36,474 nt of DNA, taken from NCBI RefSeq assembly GCF_009296165.1, contig NZ_VUAZ01000024.1, forward strand, positions 1 through 36,474. The letters run 5' to 3'. Of the stretch, positions 7,525 through 16,083 are shown in pieces. Source of the DNA: Pseudomonas kitaguniensis. GTDB taxonomy: Bacteria; Pseudomonadota; Gammaproteobacteria; Pseudomonadales; Pseudomonadaceae. Within the stretch, counting starts at the first letter, position 1; every line of letters begins with the position of its first letter. The notes beneath the pieces were generated by a model that worked only from the letters and a program-made list of their open reading frames with translations, was not told the DNA's origin and did no database searches. Made by a program: the position numbers and the translations under genes.

Positions 7525-7979
7525 ACTGGGCGCATTGTATTGACGTAAGTTTAAACGCTGCTCGGGTGCTTTAAATGAAATGGCTTGCGCGCCCGTGTGC
7601 AGTTATTGGCTCATGCTGTGCCTGCGCCTGGCGTTTGAGTATCAGGATGAACTGAGTTGTCGAGGCGCGGCTACGCTGCGCAACATCCTGCGTAGGGCTT
7701 TGTTTGTATGGGCTGTAGGGAATTGCTTAAGTGCTGGTCGGGCACTTGCTGAATGCTTTTGGCATGGCTAAGGTTTGCTCACTTCTGCAAACGCTCTACA
7801 CGGCGTTAAACGCATCAGGCTGCGCGTCTGAAGTTTTATCAGTGAGGCGCTTATTATTTTATTTCGGACGTGGCTCAGTCATGGGTTACTCAGGTGCTGT
7901 GTGTGCTTATTACCTTGAACTTGCTGTATCGCCCTGCTCGCAACGCAATATTGCCGGCAGCGATATATAGGTTTCAAGT
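7525..7979. other. Gap with no recognisable gene, at the left border of the T6SS locus
   Basis: Both strands were read. The open frames here (for example 63 aa at 7580 and 79 aa at 7731) lack convincing ribosome sites and look like no family I know. Base composition is lower in GC than the genes on the right. The stretch lies between the hcp tail and the tssB tail, so it is best read as scrambled or deleted T6SS DNA. No insertion sequence, inverted-repeat pair or attachment site was seen to explain the loss. Confidence 0.5.
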
Positions 7980-8099
7980 GAGTACCCATTCCTGGAGTTA
8001 GAACTGGGCAGCCTGCAATAGATCACGAAAAACACGCCCATCGAGCAGGCGCTGGCAGATGACGATTCCCGTGCTCGGGTATTGGCGAGCTTGGGTTAA
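7980..8099 (+). pseudogene. tssB: Remnant of tssB (small sheath subunit), C-terminal tail
   Basis: In one frame ending at TAA 8097-8099 the DNA reads LELELGSLQ, a stop (8019-8021), then ITKNTPIEQALADDDSRARV and LASLG. TssB proteins of this class end in a helix of the type ELR-AL--LKGPLGN-P-FR, followed by a QALADD-SR-RVL--LG tail, which lines up with this piece. The rest of the gene (about 130 codons) is missing. TssB and TssC together form the contractile sheath, and tssB normally directly precedes tssC, as the fragment does here (44 bp). Confidence 0.7.
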
Positions 8100-8143
8100 G
8101 CGCGCCCTGCGCCTGACATTCTCAGTAAAAGGACACTGACACC

Positions 8144-9618
8144 ATGAACACCCGACCGCAGTTGCTACCGGCTCGAACCGCTGACGAACACAGCATGCTC
8201 GACAGCATCATTGCGCAGACGTTTTTGAGCGTGGATGACGAGGCGTACGGCATTGCCAGGCGGGGTGTTGCTGCGTTTATCGAAGAGCTGCTCAAACCGC
8301 AGAACCGCGGCGAGCCGGTGAAAAAACGCCTGGTTGATCGAATGATTGCCGAGATCGACGTGAAACTCAGCCTGCAAATCGATGAGATTCTGCATCACCC
8401 GGATTTCCAGGCGCTGGAGTCTGCCTGGCGGGGGCTTCAATTGCTCGTCGACCGCACCAACTTCCGTGAAAACATCAAGATCGAACTGCTGAATGTTTCA
8501 CGGCGTGACCTGCTGGACGACTTCGAAGACTCGCCGGAAATCACTCAGGCCGGGCTCTACAAGCATATCTACAGTGCTGAGTACGGCCAGTTCGGTGGCA
8601 GCCGGTGGGCGCGATTATTGCCAACTACTTTCTGTCGCCCGGTGCGCCGGATGTAAAGCTGATGCAGTACGTGTCGAGTGTGGCCAGCATGGCCCATGCG
8701 CCGTTTATTGCTGCGGCCGGGCCGGGGTTTTTCGGTTTGGAAAGCTTTACCGACCTGCCTGACCTGAAGGATCTCAAGGATCATTTCGAAGGCCCGCAAT
8801 TTGCCAAATGGCAACGCTTCCGTCAGAGCGAAGAGGCGCGTTATTTAGGCCTGACGCTGCCGCGTTTCCTGTTGCGAACCCCTTACGATCCCCTTGAATG
8901 CCCGGTCAAAACCTTTGCCTATCAGGAAAACGTGGTCAACAGCCACGAGCACTACCTGTGGGGCAATACCGCCTTCGCGTTTGCCACGCGATTAACCGAC
9001 AGCTTTGCGCGTTACCGCTGGTGCCCAAACATTATTGGCCCGCAGAGCGGTGGCACGGTGGAGGATTTGCCCCTGCATCACTTCCAGAGCATGGGTCAAA
9101 TCGAAACCAAGATTCCTACCGAAGTGCTGGTTTCGGACCGCCGCGAGTACGAACTCGCCCAAGAAGGTTTTATTGCCCTGACCCTGCGCAAGGGCAGCGA
9201 TAACGCGGCGTTCTTTTCTGCCAGCTCTGCGCAGAAACCGAAAAGCTTCGGGGTGAGTGCCGAGGGCAAAGCCGCCGAGTTGAATTACCGCCTGGGCACA
9301 CAGTTACCGTACATGATGGTGGTCAATCGCCTGGCCCATTACCTCAAGGTACTGCAACGCGAGCAATTGGGCTCGTGGAAGGAACGTACCGACCTTGAGC
9401 TGGAGCTCAATAAATGGATCCGCCAGTACGTCGCCGACCAGGAAAACCCCAGCGCCGAAGTGCGCGGGCGGCGCCCGTTGCGCGCTGCGCGTATCGCGGT
9501 GAGTGATGTTGAAGGCGAGCCTGGCTGGTACCGCGTCAACCTCAGCGTACGGCCGCACTTCAAGTACATGGGCGCGGACTTCACGCTGTCGCTGGTCGGC
9601 AAACTCGAAAAAGCATGA
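8144..9618 (+). pseudogene. tssC: tssC (large T6SS sheath subunit), frameshifted by one base near 8599
   Basis: The first frame (8144-8656) gives the TssC N-terminus, through HHPDFQALESAWRGLQLLVD and IYSAEYGQFGG, then turns to nonsense. The next frame resumes at once with PVGAIIANYFLSP and continues through the large TssC domain to a normal C-terminus (RPHFKYMGADFTLSLVGKLEKA region). One base inserted between 8599 and 8600 (GGC-[G]AG-CCG) restores the family sequence FGGEPVGAII and a 491-aa protein of normal length. As written the product stops after 170 aa, so no sheath can form. The start has AAAGGA upstream (AGTAAAAGGACACTGACACC). tssE overlaps by ATGA. A sequencing error is possible; loss of tssB next door makes a true lesion credible. 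Confidence 0.85.
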
Positions 9619-10034
9619 GAAAAGCTCAGGGGATACCCGATTATCGCAGCCTTTTCGAGCGCCTCGAAGGCCGTATACCCGCGCAGGTCGATAGCCTGAC
9701 GTCGGTGGCCAGGCACCTGCAGAACATGCTCGGCACACGTGCCGGCAGCGTGCTGGCGCTGCCTGACTACGGGCTGCCCGACCTCAACGATATGCGCTTG
9801 AGCCTGCACGAATCATTAACCCAATCGCGCCTGTCGATTGAACGTTTTATCCAGGCCTACGAACCGCGTTTGAGCAAGGTGCGTGTCATCGCCTTGCCGG
9901 AGGCTTGCGACCCTTTGGCCTTGGCCTTTGTGATTGAGGCGGCGCTGGTCATCGACGGTGTGTTGCAAGCGGTTGTGTTCAATGCGCGGTTGAGTGGCGG
10001 CGGGTGCGTCGAGGTATTACCTGATGGCCTTTAA
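9615..10034 (+). CDS. tssE: TssE, gp25-like T6SS baseplate protein
   Basis: The 139-aa product starts at the ATGA shared with the tssC stop. It has the gp25/TssE layout: SLFERLEG near the start, VARHLQNMLGTRAGSVLALPDYGLPDLND in the middle (the conserved LL-TR-G---PDYG signature), and SIERFIQAYEPRL before the C-terminal strands. TssE is a wedge component of the baseplate in the cytoplasm and nucleates sheath growth. The gene is intact. tssF begins 11 bp before its end. Confidence 0.9.
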   Translation: MRKAQGIPDYRSLFERLEGRIPAQVDSLTSVARHLQNMLGTRAGSVLALPDYGLPDLNDMRLSLHESLTQSRLSIERFIQAYEPRLSKVRVIALPEACDPLALAFVIEAALVIDGVLQAVVFNARLSGGGCVEVLPDGL

Positions 10035-11811
10035 CCGCTTTTACCAAAGTGAGCTGAGTGCCTTGCGCACACAGGGGCGGCGGTTCGCTGAACGCAACCC
10101 CGCGTTGGCGCCGTTTCTCGCCGATGCGGGCCAGGACCCGGATGTAGAGCGCTTGCTGGAAGGCTTTGCGTTCCTGACCGGGCGCTTGCGCCAGAAGCTG
10201 GCTGACGAGCTTCCCGAGTTGACGCATTCGCTGATGCATTTGCTGTGGCCGAACTACATGCGACCATTACCGGCTTTCAGCATCTTGCAGTTTGAGCCGC
10301 TGAAACACGCGTGCGCCACGGTGCGCGTTGATCGGGATACGACGGTTGAAAGCGTGCCGGTCAACGGTGAGCGCTGCCGCTTTCGCACCTGCTACGCGAC
10401 CCAGGTCATGCCGTTACAACTGAGCCGCCTGGAGTACCTGCCTCAAGGCCCCCGCACACTGCTTAACCTGCGCCTGGCGATGAGCGCCGAGGGCCATTTC
10501 GGCGAGTGGTCATTCGACCGATTGCGCTTGCACCTGGCGGGTGAGCGAGCTGTCAGCCAGGGTTTGTACCTGAGCCTGTTGCGGCATCTGGACGGCATTC
10601 AACTGCTGCTGCTTGACCACGAGGGGCGCCCGATACACGCAGGCGATGGGCAAGCGTTATCGCTGCGCCTTGCCGCGAGCCAGGTACAGCCCGTGGGGTT
10701 TGACGCGGATCAGGCGCTTATTCCCTATCCGCCGAACACCTTTCACGGTTACCGGCATTTGCAGGAATATTTTGCGTTTCCCGACAAGTACCTGTTCGTT
10801 GATGTGACGGGCTTCGATGCATTGCAATCGTTGCCTCACGAATTGCTCAAGCAGGCGCGGAGTGTGGAGCTGCGATTTGAACTGCGCACCGCCGAACATC
10901 AGCCGCAGTCGCCCAGCCTGGACAACGTAAAGCTGTATTGCACGCCAATCGTCAACCTGTTCAAGCAGGACGCGGTGCCGATTCGCCTCGACGGCAAGCA
11001 AGATGAATACCTGCTGGTACCCGGTGGGTTTGCACGCGGTAACGCCGAGGTGTTTTCGGTTGACCGCGTGACCGGCTGGCGACCCGGCGGGCTGGGTTAC
11101 CAGGCGTATGTGCCGTTCGAATCGTTTGAGCATGACCGCGAAGGTGGCGGCTTGGCGGGTGCGCCCAGCTACAGCATTCGCCAACGCTCATCGGTGCAAC
11201 ACGCCGAACTGGATACCTGGTTGAGTGTTGGTATTGGCCCCAGGCAGGCTCAGGAAACGCTGTCGGTCGAGCTGACGTGCACCAACCACAACGTGCCACG
11301 GCAGTTGCAGGTGGGGCAGATCAACCAGTCGTGCGAGCAGACGCCGGCGTTTCTGTCGTTTCGCAATATCAGCGTACCGACCGCGAGTTTCGCACCGCCG
11401 CTGGACCAGGACTTTCTGTGGAAGCTGATCAGCAACATGTCGCTCAACTACCTGTCATTGACCGACACCCGCGCCCTCAAAGTCATCCTCGAAACGTACG
11501 ACGTGCCGAGTTATCACGACCGCCAGGCGCACAACGTCAGCCAGCGAAAGCTGGATGCGTTAAGCAGCGTCAGCCATGCAGCCGTCGACCGCATGTATCG
11601 CGGGCTGCCGATCCGCGGTTTACGCGTCGACCTGAACCTTGACGCCAACGGCTTCGCAGGCCAGGGCGACCTGTTTGTTTTCGCCTCGGCCCTGAATGAG
11701 TTTTTTGCCCTTTACGCCAACCTGAATTCGTACCACGAACTGCGGGTCACCAGCACACAAGGAGACGTGTACCTATGGCCACCCCGGATGGGCCAGCAGC
11801 CCCTGCTTTAA
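10024..11811 (+). CDS. tssF: TssF, T6SS baseplate wedge protein
   Basis: With ATG 10024 the product is 595 aa. It opens MAFNRFYQSELSALRTQGRR and continues with FAERNPALAPFL and DPDVERLLEGFAFLTGRLRQKL, then SLMHLLWPNYMRPLPAFSI, all hallmarks of the TssF (VasA/ImpG) family. Length is normal (about 580-620). TssF and TssG form the baseplate wedge with TssE and TssK. The gene overlaps tssE at its start and tssG at its end (37 bp), which indicates translational coupling. No frameshift or missing block was found, in contrast to tssC. Confidence 0.92.
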   Translation: MAFNRFYQSELSALRTQGRRFAERNPALAPFLADAGQDPDVERLLEGFAFLTGRLRQKLADELPELTHSLMHLLWPNYMRPLPAFSILQFEPLKHACATVRVDRDTTVESVPVNGERCRFRTCYATQVMPLQLSRLEYLPQGPRTLLNLRLAMSAEGHFGEWSFDRLRLHLAGERAVSQGLYLSLLRHLDGIQLLLLDHEGRPIHAGDGQALSLRLAASQVQPVGFDADQALIPYPPNTFHGYRHLQEYFAFPDKYLFVDVTGFDALQSLPHELLKQARSVELRFELRTAEHQPQSPSLDNVKLYCTPIVNLFKQDAVPIRLDGKQDEYLLVPGGFARGNAEVFSVDRVTGWRPGGLGYQAYVPFESFEHDREGGGLAGAPSYSIRQRSSVQHAELDTWLSVGIGPRQAQETLSVELTCTNHNVPRQLQVGQINQSCEQTPAFLSFRNISVPTASFAPPLDQDFLWKLISNMSLNYLSLTDTRALKVILETYDVPSYHDRQAHNVSQRKLDALSSVSHAAVDRMYRGLPIRGLRVDLNLDANGFAGQGDLFVFASALNEFFALYANLNSYHELRVTSTQGDVYLWPPRMGQQPLL

Positions 11812-12767
11812 CCGAACTGACGCGGGTGATCCGTGAGTACTCGCTGTTTCAGGCGGTATTGCAGGTGATCGAACGCCTGCGCGACGCCCACCCGTTGCTC
11901 GATGACGACGCCCTGTACGACCACATCGAGTTCCAGGCCAACCCGGGTTTGGGCTTCCCTGGGCACGACATCGATCGCGTGGAGTTTTTTCTCGAACGTC
12001 ATCAATTACGCGCGCGCCTTCGCCTCAACGTGCTCGGCTTGTTGGGTGCCGGCTCGCCACTGCCTGCGTTTTATCAAGAGCAGACGGGCGGCAGCACCAC
12101 GCGCGACTTTCTGGACGTGTTCCACCACCGCTTGCATCGGCTGATGTTGCCGATCTGGCGTAAATATCGCTATCGGGCGTGTTTTCGCGAGGGCGCCAGC
12201 GATGCGTTTTCCGAGCAGATGTTTGCATTGGTCGGCTTGGGCAGTCGGCAGATTCGTGACGCTGCGCACCTTGACTGCAAACGCCTGCTGCCCTGCCTCG
12301 GGTTGCTGAGCCTGCGCGCGCATTCGGGCGCGCTGATCGAAACCGTACTGCGTCACTACTTCACGCTCGGTGGTGTGTTCATCGAGCAGTGGGTTGAACG
12401 CAGCGTGATCATCGACCACACGCAACGCAATCGACTGGGTGCAGCGAATAACGTGCTCGGCGAGGACCTGTTGCTGGGGCATCGGGTCGCCGACCGCAGC
12501 GGTAAATTCCGGGTGCATGTGCAGGGCTTGAGTTGGCAGCGCTTTCACCAATTCCTGCCTGACGGCAGCGCTTACAGGCCGCTGTGTTCAATGGTTCGGC
12601 TGACGGCAAGAGGCCCATTGGAATACGACGTACGCCTGGGGTTGGCCGCAGGCGAGGTGAAGCCTTTGCATATTGGTGAACGCAACGTCTGTCGCCTCGG
12701 GTGGACCAGTTGGCTGGGGCACGAGAGTGCCGACGGCGTGGTCACCCTCGCCGCAAATACTCATTAG
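11775..12767 (+). CDS. tssG: TssG, T6SS baseplate protein
   Basis: The 330-aa product belongs to the TssG (VasB/ImpH) family: an early FQAVLQVIERLRD helix, NPGLGFPGHDIDRVEF, then the conserved NVLGLLGAGSPLPAFYQEQ and FLDVFHHRLHRLMLPIWRKYRY. The C-terminal part keeps LVGLGSRQIRD and CRLGWTSWLG. It bridges the baseplate to TssF and TssK. The ATG at 11775 lies inside tssF, with an AAGGAGA ribosome site before it. Open and full length. In many clusters clpV/tssH follows tssG; here it does not. Confidence 0.9.
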   Translation: MATPDGPAAPALTELTRVIREYSLFQAVLQVIERLRDAHPLLDDDALYDHIEFQANPGLGFPGHDIDRVEFFLERHQLRARLRLNVLGLLGAGSPLPAFYQEQTGGSTTRDFLDVFHHRLHRLMLPIWRKYRYRACFREGASDAFSEQMFALVGLGSRQIRDAAHLDCKRLLPCLGLLSLRAHSGALIETVLRHYFTLGGVFIEQWVERSVIIDHTQRNRLGAANNVLGEDLLLGHRVADRSGKFRVHVQGLSWQRFHQFLPDGSAYRPLCSMVRLTARGPLEYDVRLGLAAGEVKPLHIGERNVCRLGWTSWLGHESADGVVTLAANTH

Positions 12768-12779
12768 GGGCTGATGCTT

Positions 12780-12857
12780 ATGACCACTCTAGACCTGCAA
12801 CAACGGCTTCGCACAGGGCCGGCCGGTAAGGGCCGCGCAGCCTGCGGGGAATGCTGA
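12780..12857 (+). other. 25-codon reading frame where clpV (tssH) would be expected
   Basis: An ATG at 12780 follows AGGGG by 9 nt and opens a 25-codon frame starting MTTLDLQQRL, ended by TGA 12855-12857. ClpV-type proteins often open with a short leader of the type -LDLQQL-, so this could be the first few codons of a deleted tssH. Ten residues are too few to be sure. The remaining bases to 12916 show no further homology that I can recognise. Confidence 0.25.
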
Positions 12858-12916
12858 ATGACCTATCTGTGGAACCTGCGCTTCGCCGCCGGCCGCATCT
12901 TCATGGGAGATACCTG

Positions 12917-13048
12917 ATGCCTGACCGTCCGTGGCAAGCCTTGGTGCTTGTGCTGTGTTTGTTGAGCGGCTGTAACGCCAATTACGTGTTTGATGATGCT
13001 GACTATCGTCCCTTGGGTGACTCCCAAGTGACCCAGCGCGGCCAATGA
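12917..13048 (+). CDS. Small T6SS-associated lipoprotein
   Basis: The 43-aa product has a short signal peptide ending in the lipobox LSGC (Cys19), then NANYVFDDADYRPLGDSQVT. GGGAGA precedes the ATG. Small lipoproteins of this kind occur next to fha and tssJ in Pseudomonas T6SS clusters, but I know no function for them. The mature part is only 25 residues, rich in Asp. Lipoprotein status is well supported by sequence; a role in secretion is inferred from position between tssG and fha. Confidence 0.65.
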   Translation: MPDRPWQALVLVLCLLSGCNANYVFDDADYRPLGDSQVTQRGQ

Positions 13049-13060
13049 AGAGGGTCTGCC

Positions 13061-14257
13061 ATGCAATTAGTGCTTGAGGTGTGTGATACCGGAGGCCGTG
13101 AACCGTCACTGCGTAAAGTGTTTGACGGCGTAGGCGGCGTAGTGGGGCGGGGGGCTGGTTGCGACTGGGTTATCCCGGACCCCAGCCGATTACTGTCAAA
13201 CCACCATGGGTTGGTCAGCCACCGTGATCAGCGGTACTTTTTGACCGACATCAGCAGCAACGGTATCCGCTTCGTGGGCAGCGGCAAGCCGCTGCAAAAA
13301 GGCCAGGCGCACTTGATCGTTGAGGGCGATGCGTTCCAACTGGGGCCGTTCGCCCTGCGTGCGCGGCTGGTTGAGCGCGTGGCCGAAAGGGCGCCGCTGC
13401 AGGTTCCAGTGCCCTGCGCCGAACGTGCGGTGATCCCGGACGACGCGTACCTGGGCCTGGACCCGCTTCACGCCCTCGACCGCCAAGCGCTGCAACAGGC
13501 ATCCTCGGCTGAACTGGATGCGTTGACCTTGCCAACCGACGTCTGCGCGACATGGGCGCAGCGTGGCTCAGTGGCGCAGGAACATCTGGCGATACCCACG
13601 CTGGCGATTCCCCCGCCAGCGGTGGAACCTGTGCGGCCGCGTGTGTCTGCGGCCCACGTCGACGAAACCTTCTGGGCGCAGTTCGCGCAGGCGCTGGGCA
13701 TCTGCCTGGATACACTTGATACGGCTGGCCGTGAGGCGTTGGCAATCAACGCGGCGCGTGCGCTGAGGCACGCCATCAGCGGTCTGCAACAGAGCCTGCG
13801 AACGCACCAGGAACTCAAGCATGAGCTGAACCTGGGCGGCACTGGCCCGCCGCGCAAAAACCCCAATCCGCTGCATGAAAGTGTGGATGTCGAGGCGGCT
13901 TTGGCAGCGTTGCTGGGCACCGCCGAGTCGGCGCAACCGAGTGCCGAGGTGGCCATTGCGCAAGTCTGCCGGGAGCTGCAAGTGCACCAGGTCGCCCTGC
14001 TGGTAGCAAGCCGCACGATGGCGCGCACGGCGCAGGCGGCGTTTGCGCCTGGCCACTTGCTGCGTTGCTTTGAACGTGACGCCACGCCCTCCAGGTTTTT
14101 TGCCGACGGGGCGCATTGGCGCGCCTACCAGCGGCACTACCAACGGCTGGTTGACGAGCAAGCGTTGAGTGCGCAGGCAGTGCACCCCGACTTCATCAAC
14201 GCTTACGAGGAGCAGGTGCGGTTGGCCGGCGCGTTGTTCGCCGGGTACTCAGGATGA
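13061..14257 (+). CDS. fha: FHA-domain T6SS regulatory/scaffold protein (TagH/Fha)
   Basis: The 398-aa protein has an N-terminal FHA domain (about residues 20-100) with GRGAGCDWVIPD, the phosphothreonine-binding loop LLSNHHGLVS and DISSNG. After a proline-rich linker, the C-terminal T6SS_FHA domain (about 195-398) contains LGICLDTLDTAGREALAINAARAL, a KNPL(H) segment, and ends with FINAYEEQVRLAGALF. In P. aeruginosa HSI-I, Fha1 is phosphorylated by PpkA and dephosphorylated by PppA to trigger assembly. No such kinase or phosphatase gene is present in this window. AGAGGG lies before the start. tssJ overlaps by ATGA. Confidence 0.88.
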   Translation: MQLVLEVCDTGGREPSLRKVFDGVGGVVGRGAGCDWVIPDPSRLLSNHHGLVSHRDQRYFLTDISSNGIRFVGSGKPLQKGQAHLIVEGDAFQLGPFALRARLVERVAERAPLQVPVPCAERAVIPDDAYLGLDPLHALDRQALQQASSAELDALTLPTDVCATWAQRGSVAQEHLAIPTLAIPPPAVEPVRPRVSAAHVDETFWAQFAQALGICLDTLDTAGREALAINAARALRHAISGLQQSLRTHQELKHELNLGGTGPPRKNPNPLHESVDVEAALAALLGTAESAQPSAEVAIAQVCRELQVHQVALLVASRTMARTAQAAFAPGHLLRCFERDATPSRFFADGAHWRAYQRHYQRLVDEQALSAQAVHPDFINAYEEQVRLAGALFAGYSG

Positions 14258-14748
14258 CGCTGATGAACCGCGCCAGCGTTGCGCTGATGTGGGTCGTCAT
14301 GGGTCTGCTGGCGGGGTGCAGCAGCCTGTCACCGTTTTCGACGTTGACCAAACTCGACCTGACGTTGACCGCCAGCGAACAGCTTAACCCCGACCTCAAC
14401 GGGCGCCCCTCGCCGGTGGTGGTGCACCTGCTTGAGTTGCAGCACCCGGTTGCCTTCGAACACGCGGATTTTTTCAGCCTGTATGAGCGTGCCGAGCTGG
14501 CGCTGAGCAAAGACTGGGCGCGCAGCGAGGAACTGGAGTTGCGTCCCGGCGAGCACGTGGCATTCAAGCTCAGGAGCGAGCCGCAAAGTCGCTACGTCGG
14601 GGTAGTCGCGGCTTACCGCGACTTGCCCCATGTGCAATGGCGATGGGTACTGGCGTTGACCCCACAGCAAGTGACGCGAGCGCATCTGGTGCTTGATGAG
14701 TCGGGTATTCGCCTGGCTGACCCACACGTTGGCCTGGCGGAGAAGTGA
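14254..14748 (+). CDS. tssJ: TssJ, outer-membrane lipoprotein of the T6SS membrane complex
   Basis: The 164-aa lipoprotein has a signal peptide with lipobox LAGC (Cys22), then the TssJ beta-sandwich: LDLTLTASEQLNPDLNGRPSPVVVHLLEL, FEHADFFSLYERA, and PGEHVAFKL. These are the family signatures (the N-PD-NGRPSPV segment in particular). TssJ anchors in the outer membrane and binds the periplasmic part of TssM. The start shares ATGA with the fha stop; a second ATG at 14263 is possible. Intact. Confidence 0.9.
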   Translation: MTLMNRASVALMWVVMGLLAGCSSLSPFSTLTKLDLTLTASEQLNPDLNGRPSPVVVHLLELQHPVAFEHADFFSLYERAELALSKDWARSEELELRPGEHVAFKLRSEPQSRYVGVVAAYRDLPHVQWRWVLALTPQQVTRAHLVLDESGIRLADPHVGLAEK

Positions 14749-14749
14749 T

Positions 14750-16078
14750 ATGCACGTTCATAAGGTTATCTGGCAGGAAGGCATGTTGCTGCGCCCGCAG
14801 CACCTGCAACACAGCGATCGTTACTACGATCAGCAGCTCAACCGCACCCGTTTGCTGGGCAGTGACGCCTGGGGGTTTCTGACCCTGGACATCGACGTGC
14901 AGTACCTCAACATGGGCAAGCTGGTGGTCAATCACGCCAGCGGCGTATTGCCTGACGGCAGCCTGTTCGAACTGACCACGGCCATGCAACCTCTGGTGTT
15001 GGACGTGCCGGCCAGCTCGGGAAGGCAAGCGGTTTACCTGGCCCTGCCGATGGCAACCGGCAATCAGGTCGAAACCCGCACGCCGGGGCAGCGCGACGTA
15101 TTGGCGCGCTACATCACCAGCGACATCGACGTCGGTGACTCAAACACCGGCCTCGATTCCAGTTGCCGGATCAGTTGTGCACGGCCCGACTTTCGCCTGT
15201 TGCTGGGCGAGCAACCGAGTGATCAGGCCTACGTGAAGCTGAAAATTGCGCAGGTGTTGGACGCCTCCAGCGAAGAGGGGATCAGAATCGATACTGATTT
15301 TGTGCCGACGTTCATCCATCTGCAGGGCTCGGGTTTTGTATCGTCATGCCTTAAAGAAGTGATCAGCCTGCTCGCCAGCCGGGGTGATGCGATTGCCGAG
15401 CGCATTCGCGGCAAGGGCGCGACCGCGAGTGCCGAGGTGGGCGACTTTCTGCTGTTGCAATTGATCAATCGCACCGAGCCGGTGTTGCGTCACTACCTGG
15501 CGCAGGCGCACGTGCGTGCCGAGGCGTTGTACCGTGCGCTGTTAGCCATTCTGGGCGAGCTGTCGACGTTTGCCAGTGACAGCAAACGCGCCTGCCTGGA
15601 GCTGCGTTACCTGCATGGTGACCAGGGCGCAAGCTTTCGCGCGCTGATGGCGCAGATGCGTGCGGTGCTGTCGATGGTCCTTGAGCAGCACGCTATCGAG
15701 TTGGCGTTGCAGCAGCGCGAATACGGCGTGATGGTCTGCCCTGTGAGTGATCTCAAGTTGCTCGGTACGGCCACCTTTATTCTGGCGGTCGCCGCGCAGT
15801 GTGACGCCGAAGAGCTTCGTCACCGTTTACCGGCCCACCTCAAGATTGGCCCGGTGGAGCGTATTCGCGAGCTGGTCAACCTGCACCTGGCGGGTATCAA
15901 GGTCAAGCCGCTGCCGGTGGCGCCACGGCAAATCCCGTTTCACGCCGGTAAAACCTATTTCATGCTCGAACTGAGTGCACGTGATGTCGGGCAGTTGGAG
16001 CAATCGGGTGGTTTTGCGTTCCATGTCGGCGGCGAATTTGCCGGGCTGACGCTTAACTTCTGGGCTATCAGGAATTGA
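14750..16078 (+). CDS. tssK: TssK, T6SS baseplate-membrane connector
   Basis: Starting at ATG 14750, one base after the tssJ stop codon, the product is 442 aa and opens with the family signature VIWQEGMLLRPQHLQHSDRY. It continues with WGFLTLDID and, in the middle, LQLINRTEPVLRHYL. The C-terminus keeps PRQIPFHAGKTYFMLEL. TssK is a trimeric adaptor between the baseplate (TssFGE) and the membrane complex (TssL/TssM). Ribosome site GGAGAAG lies in the tssJ end. An earlier in-frame start at 14693 would lie inside tssJ and is not needed. Intact. Confidence 0.93.
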   Translation: MHVHKVIWQEGMLLRPQHLQHSDRYYDQQLNRTRLLGSDAWGFLTLDIDVQYLNMGKLVVNHASGVLPDGSLFELTTAMQPLVLDVPASSGRQAVYLALPMATGNQVETRTPGQRDVLARYITSDIDVGDSNTGLDSSCRISCARPDFRLLLGEQPSDQAYVKLKIAQVLDASSEEGIRIDTDFVPTFIHLQGSGFVSSCLKEVISLLASRGDAIAERIRGKGATASAEVGDFLLLQLINRTEPVLRHYLAQAHVRAEALYRALLAILGELSTFASDSKRACLELRYLHGDQGASFRALMAQMRAVLSMVLEQHAIELALQQREYGVMVCPVSDLKLLGTATFILAVAAQCDAEELRHRLPAHLKIGPVERIRELVNLHLAGIKVKPLPVAPRQIPFHAGKTYFMLELSARDVGQLEQSGGFAFHVGGEFAGLTLNFWAIRN

Positions 16079-16083
16079 ACAGC

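Noticed and set aside
7580..7970. Plus-strand open frames of 63 and 79 aa in the T6SS border gap
   Set aside because: No ribosome site, no similarity that I can recognise, and Cys-rich random-looking composition.
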